Assembly (NCBI GenBank): GCA_002336855.1 | Contig: DDEV01000024.1 | Location: 1-11,317, forward strand | Direction: 5' to 3' | DNA: 11,317 nucleotides | Source: Leucobacter sp. UBA1945 | GTDB taxonomy: Bacteria; Actinomycetota; Actinomycetes; Actinomycetales; Microbacteriaceae | Shown here: piece after piece, positions 1 to 6,258 of the stretch | Layout of the letters: each line of letters starts with the position of its first letter | How positions within the stretch are numbered: the first letter of the stretch is position 1 | Translations under genes and position numbers: made by a program | Notes under the pieces: generated by a model | What the model saw: the letters and a program-made list of their open reading frames with translations, nothing else | Told to the model about the DNA's origin: nothing | Database searches by the model: none

Positions 1-215
1 TGGAGCCGTGCGTGATGTGCGCGGGGGTGATTCTTGCGGCGCGGGTGCCGCGGGTCGTGTTCGGCGCCTGGGACGACAAGGCCGGGGCCGCCGGCAGCGT
101 CTACGACCTGCTGCGCGACGGGCGGCTGCCGCACGCGGTGCCCGAGGTGGTCGGGGGAGTGCGCGCCGACGAGTGCGCTGCGCTGCTTGAGCGCTTCTTC
201 AGGGCGCGCCGCTAG
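1..215 (+). CDS. tadA: tRNA-specific adenosine deaminase TadA (3' end, truncated by window start)
   Basis: Only the last 70 residues are present; the reading frame enters at base 3. The visible part begins EPCVMCAG, the PCxxC zinc-binding motif of the cytidine/deoxycytidylate deaminase fold. In TadA its two cysteines hold the catalytic zinc together with a histidine from the missing HAE motif upstream. The following VVFGAWDDKAGAAGS and LLRD segments match the TadA tail, and the chain ends FFRARR at a TAG. TadA deaminates the wobble adenosine 34 of tRNA-Arg(ACG) to inosine in the cytoplasm and is normally essential. Other nucleoside deaminases share PCxxC, but the segment after the motif favours TadA. 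The gene is followed by a large hairpin with a T run that probably ends its transcript. Confidence 0.88.
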   Translation, partial: EPCVMCAGVILAARVPRVVFGAWDDKAGAAGSVYDLLRDGRLPHAVPEVVGGVRADECAALLERFFRARR

Positions 216-226
216 TTCTGCCCGCA

Positions 227-305
227 TCAGAAATCAAGGAGATCGCACGAAATCAAGGATGGATTTCGGCAGATCGTCCTTGATTTCCGTTGATCTCCGA
301 TTTTT
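227..305 (+). terminator. Complex inverted repeat with T run, probable tadA terminator
   Basis: The 11-mer GAAATCAAGGA occurs at 230-240 and again at 249-259, and its exact reverse complement lies at 277-287. Two exclusive folds are possible. Fold one pairs 230-240 with 277-287, GATC 241-244 with GATC 272-275, and CGAAATC 248-254 with GATTTCG 262-268. Fold two pairs 249-259 with 277-287 and adds GGAGATC 238-244 with GATCTCC 292-298, ending two bases before TTTTT at 301-305. The second looks like an intrinsic terminator for tadA. The stretch is clearly AT-richer than its surroundings. It lies between convergent genes, but no comparable T run exists for the minus direction. A terminator is the simplest reading; a regulatory RNA or small repeat element remains possible. 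Confidence 0.6.
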
Positions 306-369
306 GCGGTGTCGCGAGGCCGCCGAGATCGCGATTCGGCTCACTCGGCACGGGTCGGAAGATACCTAC
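306..369. other. Short spacer with no recognised feature
   Basis: After the T run, this short stretch precedes the stop codon of the minus-strand gene at 370. I tried to fit a tRNA here, since tRNA genes can lie next to tadA in actinobacteria, and found no cloverleaf. No open frame of note is supported. Confidence 0.5.
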
Positions 370-672
370 TTAATCAAGCCCAAGCATCACGATGGCGCTC
401 GTGGTGGGCGGGGTGACATCGGGGTCGATCCAGACGTCTGGCTCGATATAGACAATCTTCGCCTCGGGAACCGCCTTCTGCACGCGGCGCTTCGCCTGCG
501 CGAGGATCACCGAGACCTCTTTCATGGTGAGCTCGGCCTCGATGTCGACCTTTGCGCCCACGACGAGATCGCTGCCCGCGGTGGCGACCTGCAGCCCGAT
601 CACGCGGCGAATGCTTGCACCCTCAAGCAGGCTCGCCTCGATCTTTGCTACGTCTTCGCTGCTCGCGGTCAT
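370..672 (-). CDS. Stand-alone cation diffusion facilitator C-terminal (ZT-dimer) domain protein
   Basis: This 100-residue protein has no membrane segment. Residues about 10-82 match the cytoplasmic dimerisation domain at the C-terminus of CDF metal/H+ antiporters: an IEASLLEG helix, RRVIGLQV strand, GSDLVVGAKVDIEAELT strand pair, a MKEVSVILAQAKRRVQKAVPEA helix region, and the closing KIVYIEPDVW. In full CDF transporters about 200 residues with six helices precede this domain. Here the start ATG at 672 is preceded by a clear ribosome binding site (AAGGGGG, 8 nt upstream), and the upstream space is only about 57 bp before proC on the other strand, so no transporter half is hidden nearby. It is therefore either a deliberately free domain or a remnant under its own signals. 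Possible roles are metal binding or partnering with a full CDF protein elsewhere; both are inference. Confidence 0.65.
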   Translation of the reverse strand: MTASSEDVAKIEASLLEGASIRRVIGLQVATAGSDLVVGAKVDIEAELTMKEVSVILAQAKRRVQKAVPEAKIVYIEPDVWIDPDVTPPTTSAIVMLGLD

Positions 673-715
673 TCCGATCCCCCTTGAAAATCTGGCCGTT
701 GGACTACCTCCATCC

Positions 716-721
716 TAGACT
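716..721 (+). promoter_or_regulatory. Candidate -10 element (TAGACT) for leaderless proC
   Basis: TAGACT fits the actinobacterial TANNNT -10 pattern and ends 8 nt before the proC ATG at 730. Transcription would then begin on or just before the start codon. No Shine-Dalgarno sequence precedes that ATG, which supports a leaderless message. No good -35 was found. On the minus strand an overlapping TAGGAT (717-712) could serve the divergent CDF-domain gene. Confidence 0.35.
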
Positions 722-729
722 TGGTGCCC

Positions 730-1584
730 ATGAGCGAAGCGTATGAATCACAGCCACTGCCCAGCGTTGCGATGCTCGGCGTCGGATCGATGGGCGGGGC
801 GATTCTCGCGGGTCTGCGTGCGCCGGGCGTCTCGGTCGAGGGGCCGATTGTCGTGACGACGCGGTCTGCGGCGAGCGCAGAGGCCTACGCGGGCGCTTCA
901 GACGTGGTCGCGCACGCGGCCGAGACCGATCCGGAGGCGAACCGCAAAGCGGTGCACGGCGCGCGGGTGGTCATTCTGGCGGTGAAGCCCTGGATGATCC
1001 ACGACGTGCTCACCGAGATTTCGGCCGACCTCGCGCCGGGCACTATCCTCGTGAGCGTCGCCGCGGGCGTCACCACCGAGAGCATGGAGAAGCTCGTGCC
1101 CGCCGACGTGGCGGTGGTGCGGGCGATGCCCAACACCCCCTCGACCGTCGGGCTCGGGGTCACCGGCGTCGCGGGCGGCACGTCTGCTGGCGACGAGACG
1201 GTCGAGTTGGTGCGCCGCATCTTCGAGACCGTTGGCGAGGCGATCGTGGTGCGCGAGGATCAGATCAACGCCGTCGCGGCGGTGTCGGGCTCGGGACCGG
1301 CGTATCTGTTTCTCTACGTCGAAGAGATGACGGCGGCGGCTCGCAGGCTCGGTTTCGACGAGGATCAGGCCCGGCTGCTTGCGCAGCAGACCGTGATCGG
1401 CTCTGCAGAGTTGCTGCGACAGAGCGGCGAAGACCCGACTGAACTGCGTCGCAAGGTGACGAGCCCGAAGGGCACCACAGAGCAGGCGATCCTCGTCATG
1501 CAAGAAGCAAACCTTGGTGACATCTACGACCGCGCGCTCGCCGCCAACGTGCGCCGCTCAGAGGAGCTTGCGGCGGAGGGGTGA
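730..1584 (+). CDS. proC: Pyrroline-5-carboxylate reductase
   Basis: The enzyme reduces 1-pyrroline-5-carboxylate to L-proline with NAD(P)H, the last step of proline synthesis, in the cytoplasm. At 284 residues it is slightly longer than the usual 265-280. The N-terminal Rossmann fold shows GVGSMG (residues 17-22), followed by LAVKP (84-88), VSVAAGV (109-114 area) and MPNTP (133-137). The helical dimer domain carries SGSGPAY (186-192) and the family signature ending TSPKGTTEQAI (244-254). I chose ATG 730; TTG 721 and GTG 724 are in frame, but would add only MVP and have no better ribosome site. A TAGACT -10-like hexamer just upstream suggests leaderless expression. It is convergent with the LysR gene, with 7 nt between stops, and stands apart from proA/proB. 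Confidence 0.95.
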   Translation: MSEAYESQPLPSVAMLGVGSMGGAILAGLRAPGVSVEGPIVVTTRSAASAEAYAGASDVVAHAAETDPEANRKAVHGARVVILAVKPWMIHDVLTEISADLAPGTILVSVAAGVTTESMEKLVPADVAVVRAMPNTPSTVGLGVTGVAGGTSAGDETVELVRRIFETVGEAIVVREDQINAVAAVSGSGPAYLFLYVEEMTAAARRLGFDEDQARLLAQQTVIGSAELLRQSGEDPTELRRKVTSPKGTTEQAILVMQEANLGDIYDRALAANVRRSEELAAEG

Positions 1585-1588
1585 GTGA

Positions 1589-1602
1589 GGCCTACTGAGG
1601 CC
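1589..1602. terminator. Small hairpin at the proC / LysR convergent junction
   Basis: GGCCT and AGGCC flank a 4-base ACTG loop and give a 5-bp GC-rich stem overlapping the LysR stop codon. There is no T run on either side, so it is at best a weak bidirectional pause or terminator. No stronger candidate exists in the 7-nt gap. Confidence 0.2.
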
Positions 1603-2515
1603 AGTCGACGTCGCGCGCGAACTCGATGAGGGCGCGCGTTCGCGCGGGGAGCAGCCGCTCAGCCGCCCAGATCATGTCGACCGCAACCGGGCGAACGGCG
1701 GGGGTGATCGTCTTCGCGACGAGTTGCAGGCCCTCGTAGCTGCCCGGGTTGGCGACGCGCGAGACCAGAATGCCGTAGCCGAGCCCTCGCGCGACCAGCG
1801 TGCGCACCACCTCGTAGCTCGCGGTTCTGTGCCGAATCTTCGGCCGCAGCCCCTGCGCCGCAAACACCGAGAGCGTGTGCTCGCTCGAGGGCTGCGCGTC
1901 GAGCAGAATGAGGTCTTCGTCGATGAGCTCGCGAAGCTCGAGTGACTCGCGATTCGCCAGGGGGTGCTCGGCCGCAAGCAGCACATGCGCCTGCAGTTCG
2001 TAGAGTCGCGAGCGCTCGGTGTCGGCGGGCACCAGCATGTCGTAGACGAACGCGACGTCGATGCGCCCCGAGCGCAGCTCGTTCGCGAGCTGGTCTTGTG
2101 TGGCCTCGCGAATCGAGAGCTCGACCTCGGGATGCAGGGCCGCGAAGTCTTGCAGCAGGGACGGCAGAATCGTCGGTGCGAGCGTGGGGTAGCAGCCGAT
2201 CACGACGGGCCCCGAGAGCTGGCCAGCGCCGCCGATCGAGCGCTGCAGCTCTTCTGCCTCGGCTAGCACGCGCCGGGCGTGCGCGAGAAGCTGCTGCCCG
2301 GCCGGCGTGAGCGTGAGCCCGTGCGCTCGCCGCCGCACGCAGAGGCGCTCGCGCATCGCGGTCTCGAGTTCGGTAATCGCGTCAGACATCGCTGACGCAG
2401 ACACGTGCAGCAGCTCGGCCGCACCGGCGATGGTGCCCTCGTTCGCCGCCGCGACGAAGTAGGCGAGTTGGCGCAGGGTAAACGCGGGCAGCGTGGGTTC
2501 GCGAGGCTCAGACAT
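1592..2515 (-). CDS. LysR-family transcriptional regulator
   Basis: This 307-residue protein has the usual LysR length and plan. An N-terminal winged helix-turn-helix spans residues about 11-70 (FTLRQLAYFVAAANEGTIAGAAE, with recognition helix around SASAMSDAITELE). A linker helix at 73-95 follows, then a periplasmic-binding-protein-like effector domain from about 102 (GPVVIGCYPTLAPTILP) to the end. A long in-frame extension upstream (to 2710) has the composition of antisense shadow. The true start is ATG 2515, which lies inside the last codons of the HtaA-domain gene, an 8-nt overlap typical of translational coupling. The gene therefore seems co-transcribed with the heme-binding protein, and is the natural candidate to control the divergent P450 fusion at 3103. 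The effector ligand cannot be read from sequence. LysR proteins often activate a divergent target upon binding a pathway intermediate. Confidence 0.9.
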   Translation of the reverse strand: MSEPREPTLPAFTLRQLAYFVAAANEGTIAGAAELLHVSASAMSDAITELETAMRERLCVRRRAHGLTLTPAGQQLLAHARRVLAEAEELQRSIGGAGQLSGPVVIGCYPTLAPTILPSLLQDFAALHPEVELSIREATQDQLANELRSGRIDVAFVYDMLVPADTERSRLYELQAHVLLAAEHPLANRESLELRELIDEDLILLDAQPSSEHTLSVFAAQGLRPKIRHRTASYEVVRTLVARGLGYGILVSRVANPGSYEGLQLVAKTITPAVRPVAVDMIWAAERLLPARTRALIEFARDVDWPQ

Positions 2516-2987
2516 TGCCGAGGATCCTCGGGCCGTCGAGCTCGGTGCCCTCGGTGTAGGGGCCCGAGAAGAAGAGATCGGCCCCGTCTGCGGTGAGGCG
2601 CGTGCCGTGAGCCGAGGGTGCGGCCTCGCCCAGATCGAGGCGGTCGATCGTGGCGAAGGCGATCCTCGCACCTGGTTCGTACTGATCGGCGATGGTGAGC
2701 GACCACGCATCGTTCGGCTTGCCCGCGGGAACGAGCCACGGCTCGGCGACTACCAGCCGCAGCATGCCGCCATGCCCGGTGAGCGTGACCGACCCCGCGA
2801 AGCGCAGCGTGCCGTCGGCCTGCGGCGGTGCGGCCGCGGGAAACCGAAACCCACCCTCGGCCTCGGTCGCGGTCTCGCTGGCGATGATCGCGCCGTCGGC
2901 CATACCCGCGATGTAGCGCACGAGCGACTGCTTGATGCCCCACTCGAGGGCGAGCACTGGCGCCGCCGATCCAGCTTGATTCTTCAT
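2508..2987 (-). CDS. HtaA-domain heme-binding protein, cytosolic single-domain form
   Basis: The 159-residue product is a single HtaA domain (hemin-binding conserved region of Corynebacterium HtaA/HtaB). Marks of the family are LEWGIKQSLVRYIAG (14-28), GGFRFP (45-50), a GTLRFAGSVTLTGHGGMLRLVV strand run (59-80), the SLTIADQ turn (96-102) and the closing FFSGPYTEGTELD (139-151). Tyr25 and His72 sit where corynebacterial HtaA domains carry the tyrosine and histidine reported to matter for heme binding. Unlike HtaA/HtaB, there is no signal peptide, lipobox or C-terminal anchor, so the protein should be cytosolic. ATG 2985-2987 starts directly before the conserved domain; upstream codons up to 3140 run into the P450 gene and are not protein-like. 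It overlaps the LysR gene and is divergent from a P450. A heme chaperone, sink or sensor role is plausible but inferred. Confidence 0.82.
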   Translation of the reverse strand: MKNQAGSAAPVLALEWGIKQSLVRYIAGMADGAIIASETATEAEGGFRFPAAAPPQADGTLRFAGSVTLTGHGGMLRLVVAEPWLVPAGKPNDAWSLTIADQYEPGARIAFATIDRLDLGEAAPSAHGTRLTADGADLFFSGPYTEGTELDGPRILGNV

Positions 2988-3102
2988 GCACGCATTGTCG
3001 CATGAAACCGAATAACTAATGCAAATAAATCCGCTTTTCTTTGGGTAATGCCCGGCGCATACTCGAAGCAGTACCGCTGAATCCAATGGAGTGAGGTGTG
3101 CG
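2988..3102. promoter_or_regulatory. Divergent promoter region with repeated AATGC/GCATT motifs
   Basis: This 115-bp spacer separates the HtaA-LysR unit from the P450 fusion and is AT-rich in its middle (3001-3048). GCATT occurs at 2992-2996, AATGC at 3018-3022 and 3047-3051, and the last forms a dyad ATGC-N5-GCAT at 3048-3060. A weak forward promoter may be TTTTCT (3035-3040), 17 bp, CATACT (3058-3063), which the dyad would overlap. Recurrent half-sites in a LysR-gene divergent spacer are the usual setting for LysR binding. The motif and the hexamers are modest and need testing. Confidence 0.35.
3093..3096 (+). promoter_or_regulatory. Ribosome binding site deciding the P450 fusion start
   Basis: GAGG lies 6 nt before ATG 3103, within GGAGTGAGG. 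It favours ATG 3103 over the in-frame GTG at 3091, which itself overlaps the purine-rich tract. Confidence 0.6.
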
Positions 3103-6100
3103 ATGACGCGCAAAGACGCCCCGGTCGCCGACTGGGTCACGATTCCTGACCTGTACCGCGATCCATTTCCGATCTACGATCGGCTGCGCGCTGAGGGCGG
3201 AGTGCACTGGGTGCCCGCGGTGAACCGTTACCTCGTCACCTCGTACGACGCGGTGCACGAAACCGAGCTTGACCAGCAGACCTTCTCGGCAAACGAGCAG
3301 GGGTCGCTGCAGATTCGGGCGATGGGGCACTCGATGCTGCGCCGCGATGATCCCGAGCACTACATCGAGCGCAAGGCCTGGCAGCCGGCGCTGCGACCCG
3401 GTGTGGTGAAACGGGTCTGGACCGACATCTTTCGGCAAAACGCAGAGCGCTATCTCGCAGAGCTCGCCGAGAAGGGCCCCGGCGCCGACCTCGTCTGGAA
3501 CTTCGCCGCCCCGTACGCGGCAGAGAATCTGCGCCAGATCTGCGGGCTCTATAACGTGCAGCAAGAAGACATGCAGCGGTGGTCGCAGACGATGATCGAC
3601 GCCACGGGCAACTACGCCGACGACCCAGAGGTGTGGCGCCTCGGCGAGCAGTCGTACAACGAGGTCGACACGGCGCTCGACGAGATGCTCGCCTGGCACG
3701 CGAAGCACCCCGACCACTCGCTGATCTCGCAGCTGCTGCGCATTGCTGATTATGAGATGCCGGTCGAGCGCATTCGCGCGAACCTGAAGATGACGATTGG
3801 CGGTGGCCTCAACGAGCCCCGAGACGCGCTGGGCGTCGCGGCCCTCGCGCTGCTGCAACACCCTGACCAGCTTGCCGCCGCGCGCGCAGACGCGTCGCTG
3901 TGGCACACCGTGTTCGACGAGACAATTCGCTGGGTTGCGCCGATCGGCATGTACTCGCGGCAGACGACGCGCGAGGTCGTGCTCGGAGAGGTGACGCTGC
4001 CGGCCGGCGCGCGGCTCGGCATCTGCATTCTCTCGGCCAACCGCGACACCGCCGTCTGGAACGACCCGGCCGAGTTCGATATTCGGCGCGAGCAGAAGCC
4101 GCACCTGGCGTTCGGCAAGGGCGTGCACGTGTGTCTTGGGGCGTGGGTCGCGCGCGCGGAGATCGCCGACGTGGCGCTTCCGCTGCTCTTCGACCGCCTC
4201 GAGGGGTTGCGTTTCGTCGACGGCGACCCCGCCGAGATGGGCGGGTGGGTGTTTCGCGGCATGACGAAGATGCCGGTGGCGTGGGATCGCGTGCTCGCGG
4301 GCGGGAGCGGTGGCTCTGGCGGTGTCGGTGGCACCGGCGTTGCGGGTGGCGCTGGGGTTGCGGCAGGTTCTGGCGCTGACGCTGCTGCTCTCACTCCCGC
4401 TGTGCAGGTGCCCTCGCCCCGCATCGCAATCGTCGGTTCAGGCCCGTCGGGATGCTTTACCGCGCAGGCCCTGCGAAAGGTCTTTCCTGCGGCTCCCGTC
4501 GATGTGATCGATCGGCTCGCCACCCCGTACGGCCTTGTGCGCTACGGGGTGGCCGCGGATCACCAGGGCACGAAGGCAGTCGCCAGGCAGTTCGATCGCC
4601 TGTTCACTGAGGAGGGCGTCGAATTTCGGGGCAACCTGCGCCTCGGCGCCGACGTGTCGCTCGAGGCGTTGCGCGCAGCATACGACGTGGTGGTGCTGGC
4701 GACCGGCATGCACAGCGACGCGCAGCTCTCGGTACCGGGGGCTGCGCTTGCCCGCGGCGCGGGTGCGGTGACGCGCCTGCTGAACGGCCACCCCGATGAG
4801 CCCGACGCTGCGCCGCTCGGCGAGCGCGTCGTCGTGATCGGGCACGGCAACGTCGCGATCGACATCGCGCGACTGCTCGCGCGTGACGCAGAGGGTCTCG
4901 ATGGTTCAGATATCGACGACAGCGTGCATGGTCGGCTCGCCGGCCGGGTGCGAACGATTCACCTCGTGGGCCGAAGCCTGCCCGCCTCGGCCAAGTTCGA
5001 TCCCGTCATGGTGCGCGAGCTGGCTGGCCTGCCTGGTGTGCAACACGTGGTGCACGGCGCGGGCGAGCTGCCAGATGACGGCCGCGACGCGCGCATCGAC
5101 GCCGTGCGGGCGCTCGTGAGCGGCTCTGATGCGAGCGACGAAACTGCTCGCGTGCGCATCGAATGGTGGTTCGGACTCACGCCGACCGCGATTGAGGGCG
5201 GTAACGATACTGGAGCCGGAGGTGACGGTGCTGACCGCCAGGGCGATCGCGATGGTCGCGGCGCGGTCACCGCGGTCACGTTCACCGATGCCGAGGGCGA
5301 GCCGGTGCGCATCGACGCCGACGACGTGATCACGGCCGTCGGGTTCGCGCAGAACGCCGACAGCCCCGTCGGGGCCGCAGCGCACCCCGACGGCCGTGTC
5401 GAGGCCGGGCTCTACGTGGCTGGTTGGCTGCGGCGGGGTCCGCGTGGCACGATTCCAGACCAGCGCGCCGATGCGCGAGGCCTCGCCCAACTGATCGCCG
5501 ATGACGTGAGGTCGGGTGTCGCCAGGGTCGACAACGCCGCAGACACACCCACAACCGCAGCCACACCCGGCCCCGGCCAGGCTATCGGCCAACTCGTCAC
5601 CCACGCGGCGATCGTCGACTTCGACGGCTGGCGCCGCATCGACCTTCGTGAGCGGCTTGCCGCTGCACCAGGCCGCGAGCGCGTGAAGCTGCGCTCGCAC
5701 GCCGAGATGCTCGAGGTCGCCTCAGATCTGACACTCGAGTTGCCCGCGATCGCCACGGGTGCTGCGCTCGCCGCGACCGTGCCGGTGACGATCCTTTTCG
5801 GTACTGAATCGGGGGGTGCCGAGCTCGTTGCCGACGAACTGCATCGGCTGCTCGATGCGGGCACCGCTGCTGGCGGTGCCGTCGACGTCGAGGTGCGCGA
5901 CCTGACTGAGACCGAGCCAGACGACCTCACACCCGGACGCCTGCATCTGATCGTCTGTTCGACCTATGGCGATGGCGAAGTGCCGACCTCGGCGCGACCG
6001 TTCTATGAGGCCCTGCGCGCCTCAGGGCCGCGGCTCGACGGCGTGCGCTACGCGATGTTCGGCATGGGTGACCGCAGCTACGAGAAAACGTATTCGCGCG

Positions 6101-6258
6101 GCAGTGAGCTGATCGACGAGGCGCTCGCCGCGCGCGGGGCCTCGCGTGTCGGGGAGTATGGGCGACACGACGCCGGTGGGCCGATCTCAGCGGCCGAGGC
6201 AGCGGCTGACTGGGTGTCAGGCGTGCTCGCCGAGGTAACCGCGGCGACGGTTGCCTAG
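3103..6258 (+). CDS. Self-sufficient cytochrome P450 fused to adrenodoxin-reductase-like and flavodoxin domains
   Basis: This 1051-residue, uninterrupted frame joins three redox modules. Residues 1-398 are a soluble bacterial P450: K-helix ExxR at 273-276 (ETIR), heme loop FGKGVHVCLG at 337-346 with Cys344 as thiolate ligand. The I helix reads GGGLNEPRD (233-241), so the usual acid-threonine pair is Glu238-Pro239. Residues 399-438 are a Gly/Ala/Ser linker. Residues 439-873 are an FprA/adrenodoxin-reductase-type reductase: FAD motif GSGPSG (445-450), NADP motif GHGNVA (580-585), and YVAGWLRRGPRGTI (771-784). It has an acidic Gly/Asp loop at 698-720 and a Pro/Thr/Ala stretch at 811-826. Residues 893-1045 are a flavodoxin: phosphate loop FGTESGG (899-905), STYGDGE (953-959), FGMGDRSYEK (986-995). 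Electrons would pass NADPH, FAD, FMN, heme, supporting cytosolic monooxygenation of an unknown substrate. The stop overlaps that of trkA. Confidence 0.93.
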   Translation: MTRKDAPVADWVTIPDLYRDPFPIYDRLRAEGGVHWVPAVNRYLVTSYDAVHETELDQQTFSANEQGSLQIRAMGHSMLRRDDPEHYIERKAWQPALRPGVVKRVWTDIFRQNAERYLAELAEKGPGADLVWNFAAPYAAENLRQICGLYNVQQEDMQRWSQTMIDATGNYADDPEVWRLGEQSYNEVDTALDEMLAWHAKHPDHSLISQLLRIADYEMPVERIRANLKMTIGGGLNEPRDALGVAALALLQHPDQLAAARADASLWHTVFDETIRWVAPIGMYSRQTTREVVLGEVTLPAGARLGICILSANRDTAVWNDPAEFDIRREQKPHLAFGKGVHVCLGAWVARAEIADVALPLLFDRLEGLRFVDGDPAEMGGWVFRGMTKMPVAWDRVLAGGSGGSGGVGGTGVAGGAGVAAGSGADAAALTPAVQVPSPRIAIVGSGPSGCFTAQALRKVFPAAPVDVIDRLATPYGLVRYGVAADHQGTKAVARQFDRLFTEEGVEFRGNLRLGADVSLEALRAAYDVVVLATGMHSDAQLSVPGAALARGAGAVTRLLNGHPDEPDAAPLGERVVVIGHGNVAIDIARLLARDAEGLDGSDIDDSVHGRLAGRVRTIHLVGRSLPASAKFDPVMVRELAGLPGVQHVVHGAGELPDDGRDARIDAVRALVSGSDASDETARVRIEWWFGLTPTAIEGGNDTGAGGDGADRQGDRDGRGAVTAVTFTDAEGEPVRIDADDVITAVGFAQNADSPVGAAAHPDGRVEAGLYVAGWLRRGPRGTIPDQRADARGLAQLIADDVRSGVARVDNAADTPTTAATPGPGQAIGQLVTHAAIVDFDGWRRIDLRERLAAAPGRERVKLRSHAEMLEVASDLTLELPAIATGAALAATVPVTILFGTESGGAELVADELHRLLDAGTAAGGAVDVEVRDLTETEPDDLTPGRLHLIVCSTYGDGEVPTSARPFYEALRASGPRLDGVRYAMFGMGDRSYEKTYSRGSELIDEALAARGASRVGEYGRHDAGGPISAAEAAADWVSGVLAEVTAATVA

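Noticed and set aside
216..369. tRNA gene downstream of tadA
   Set aside because: No acceptor stem, T-arm or anticodon arm could be fitted; the structure present is an inverted repeat with a T run.
34..687. Plus-strand open frame of 217 codons spanning tadA, the hairpin and the CDF-domain gene
   Set aside because: It crosses the tadA stop in another frame, the inverted repeat and the antisense of a better-supported gene; its composition is Arg/Ala-rich shadow.
2516..2710. 65-residue N-terminal extension of the LysR protein
   Set aside because: It is Ser/Pro/Arg-rich shadow of the HtaA-domain gene. LysR proteins begin near ATG 2515, which also gives the standard length.
3016..4128. Long minus-strand open frame of 370 codons
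   Set aside because: It lies fully antisense to the P450 domain, whose heme and ExxR motifs are clear. High-GC genes routinely give such shadows, and the protein shows no recognisable domain.
4300..4420. Possible gene boundary or frameshift between P450 and reductase, making the fusion an artefact
   Set aside because: The frame stays open through a Gly/Ala linker of domain-joining type, with no stop or ribosome site at the junction; the same holds at the reductase-flavodoxin joint.
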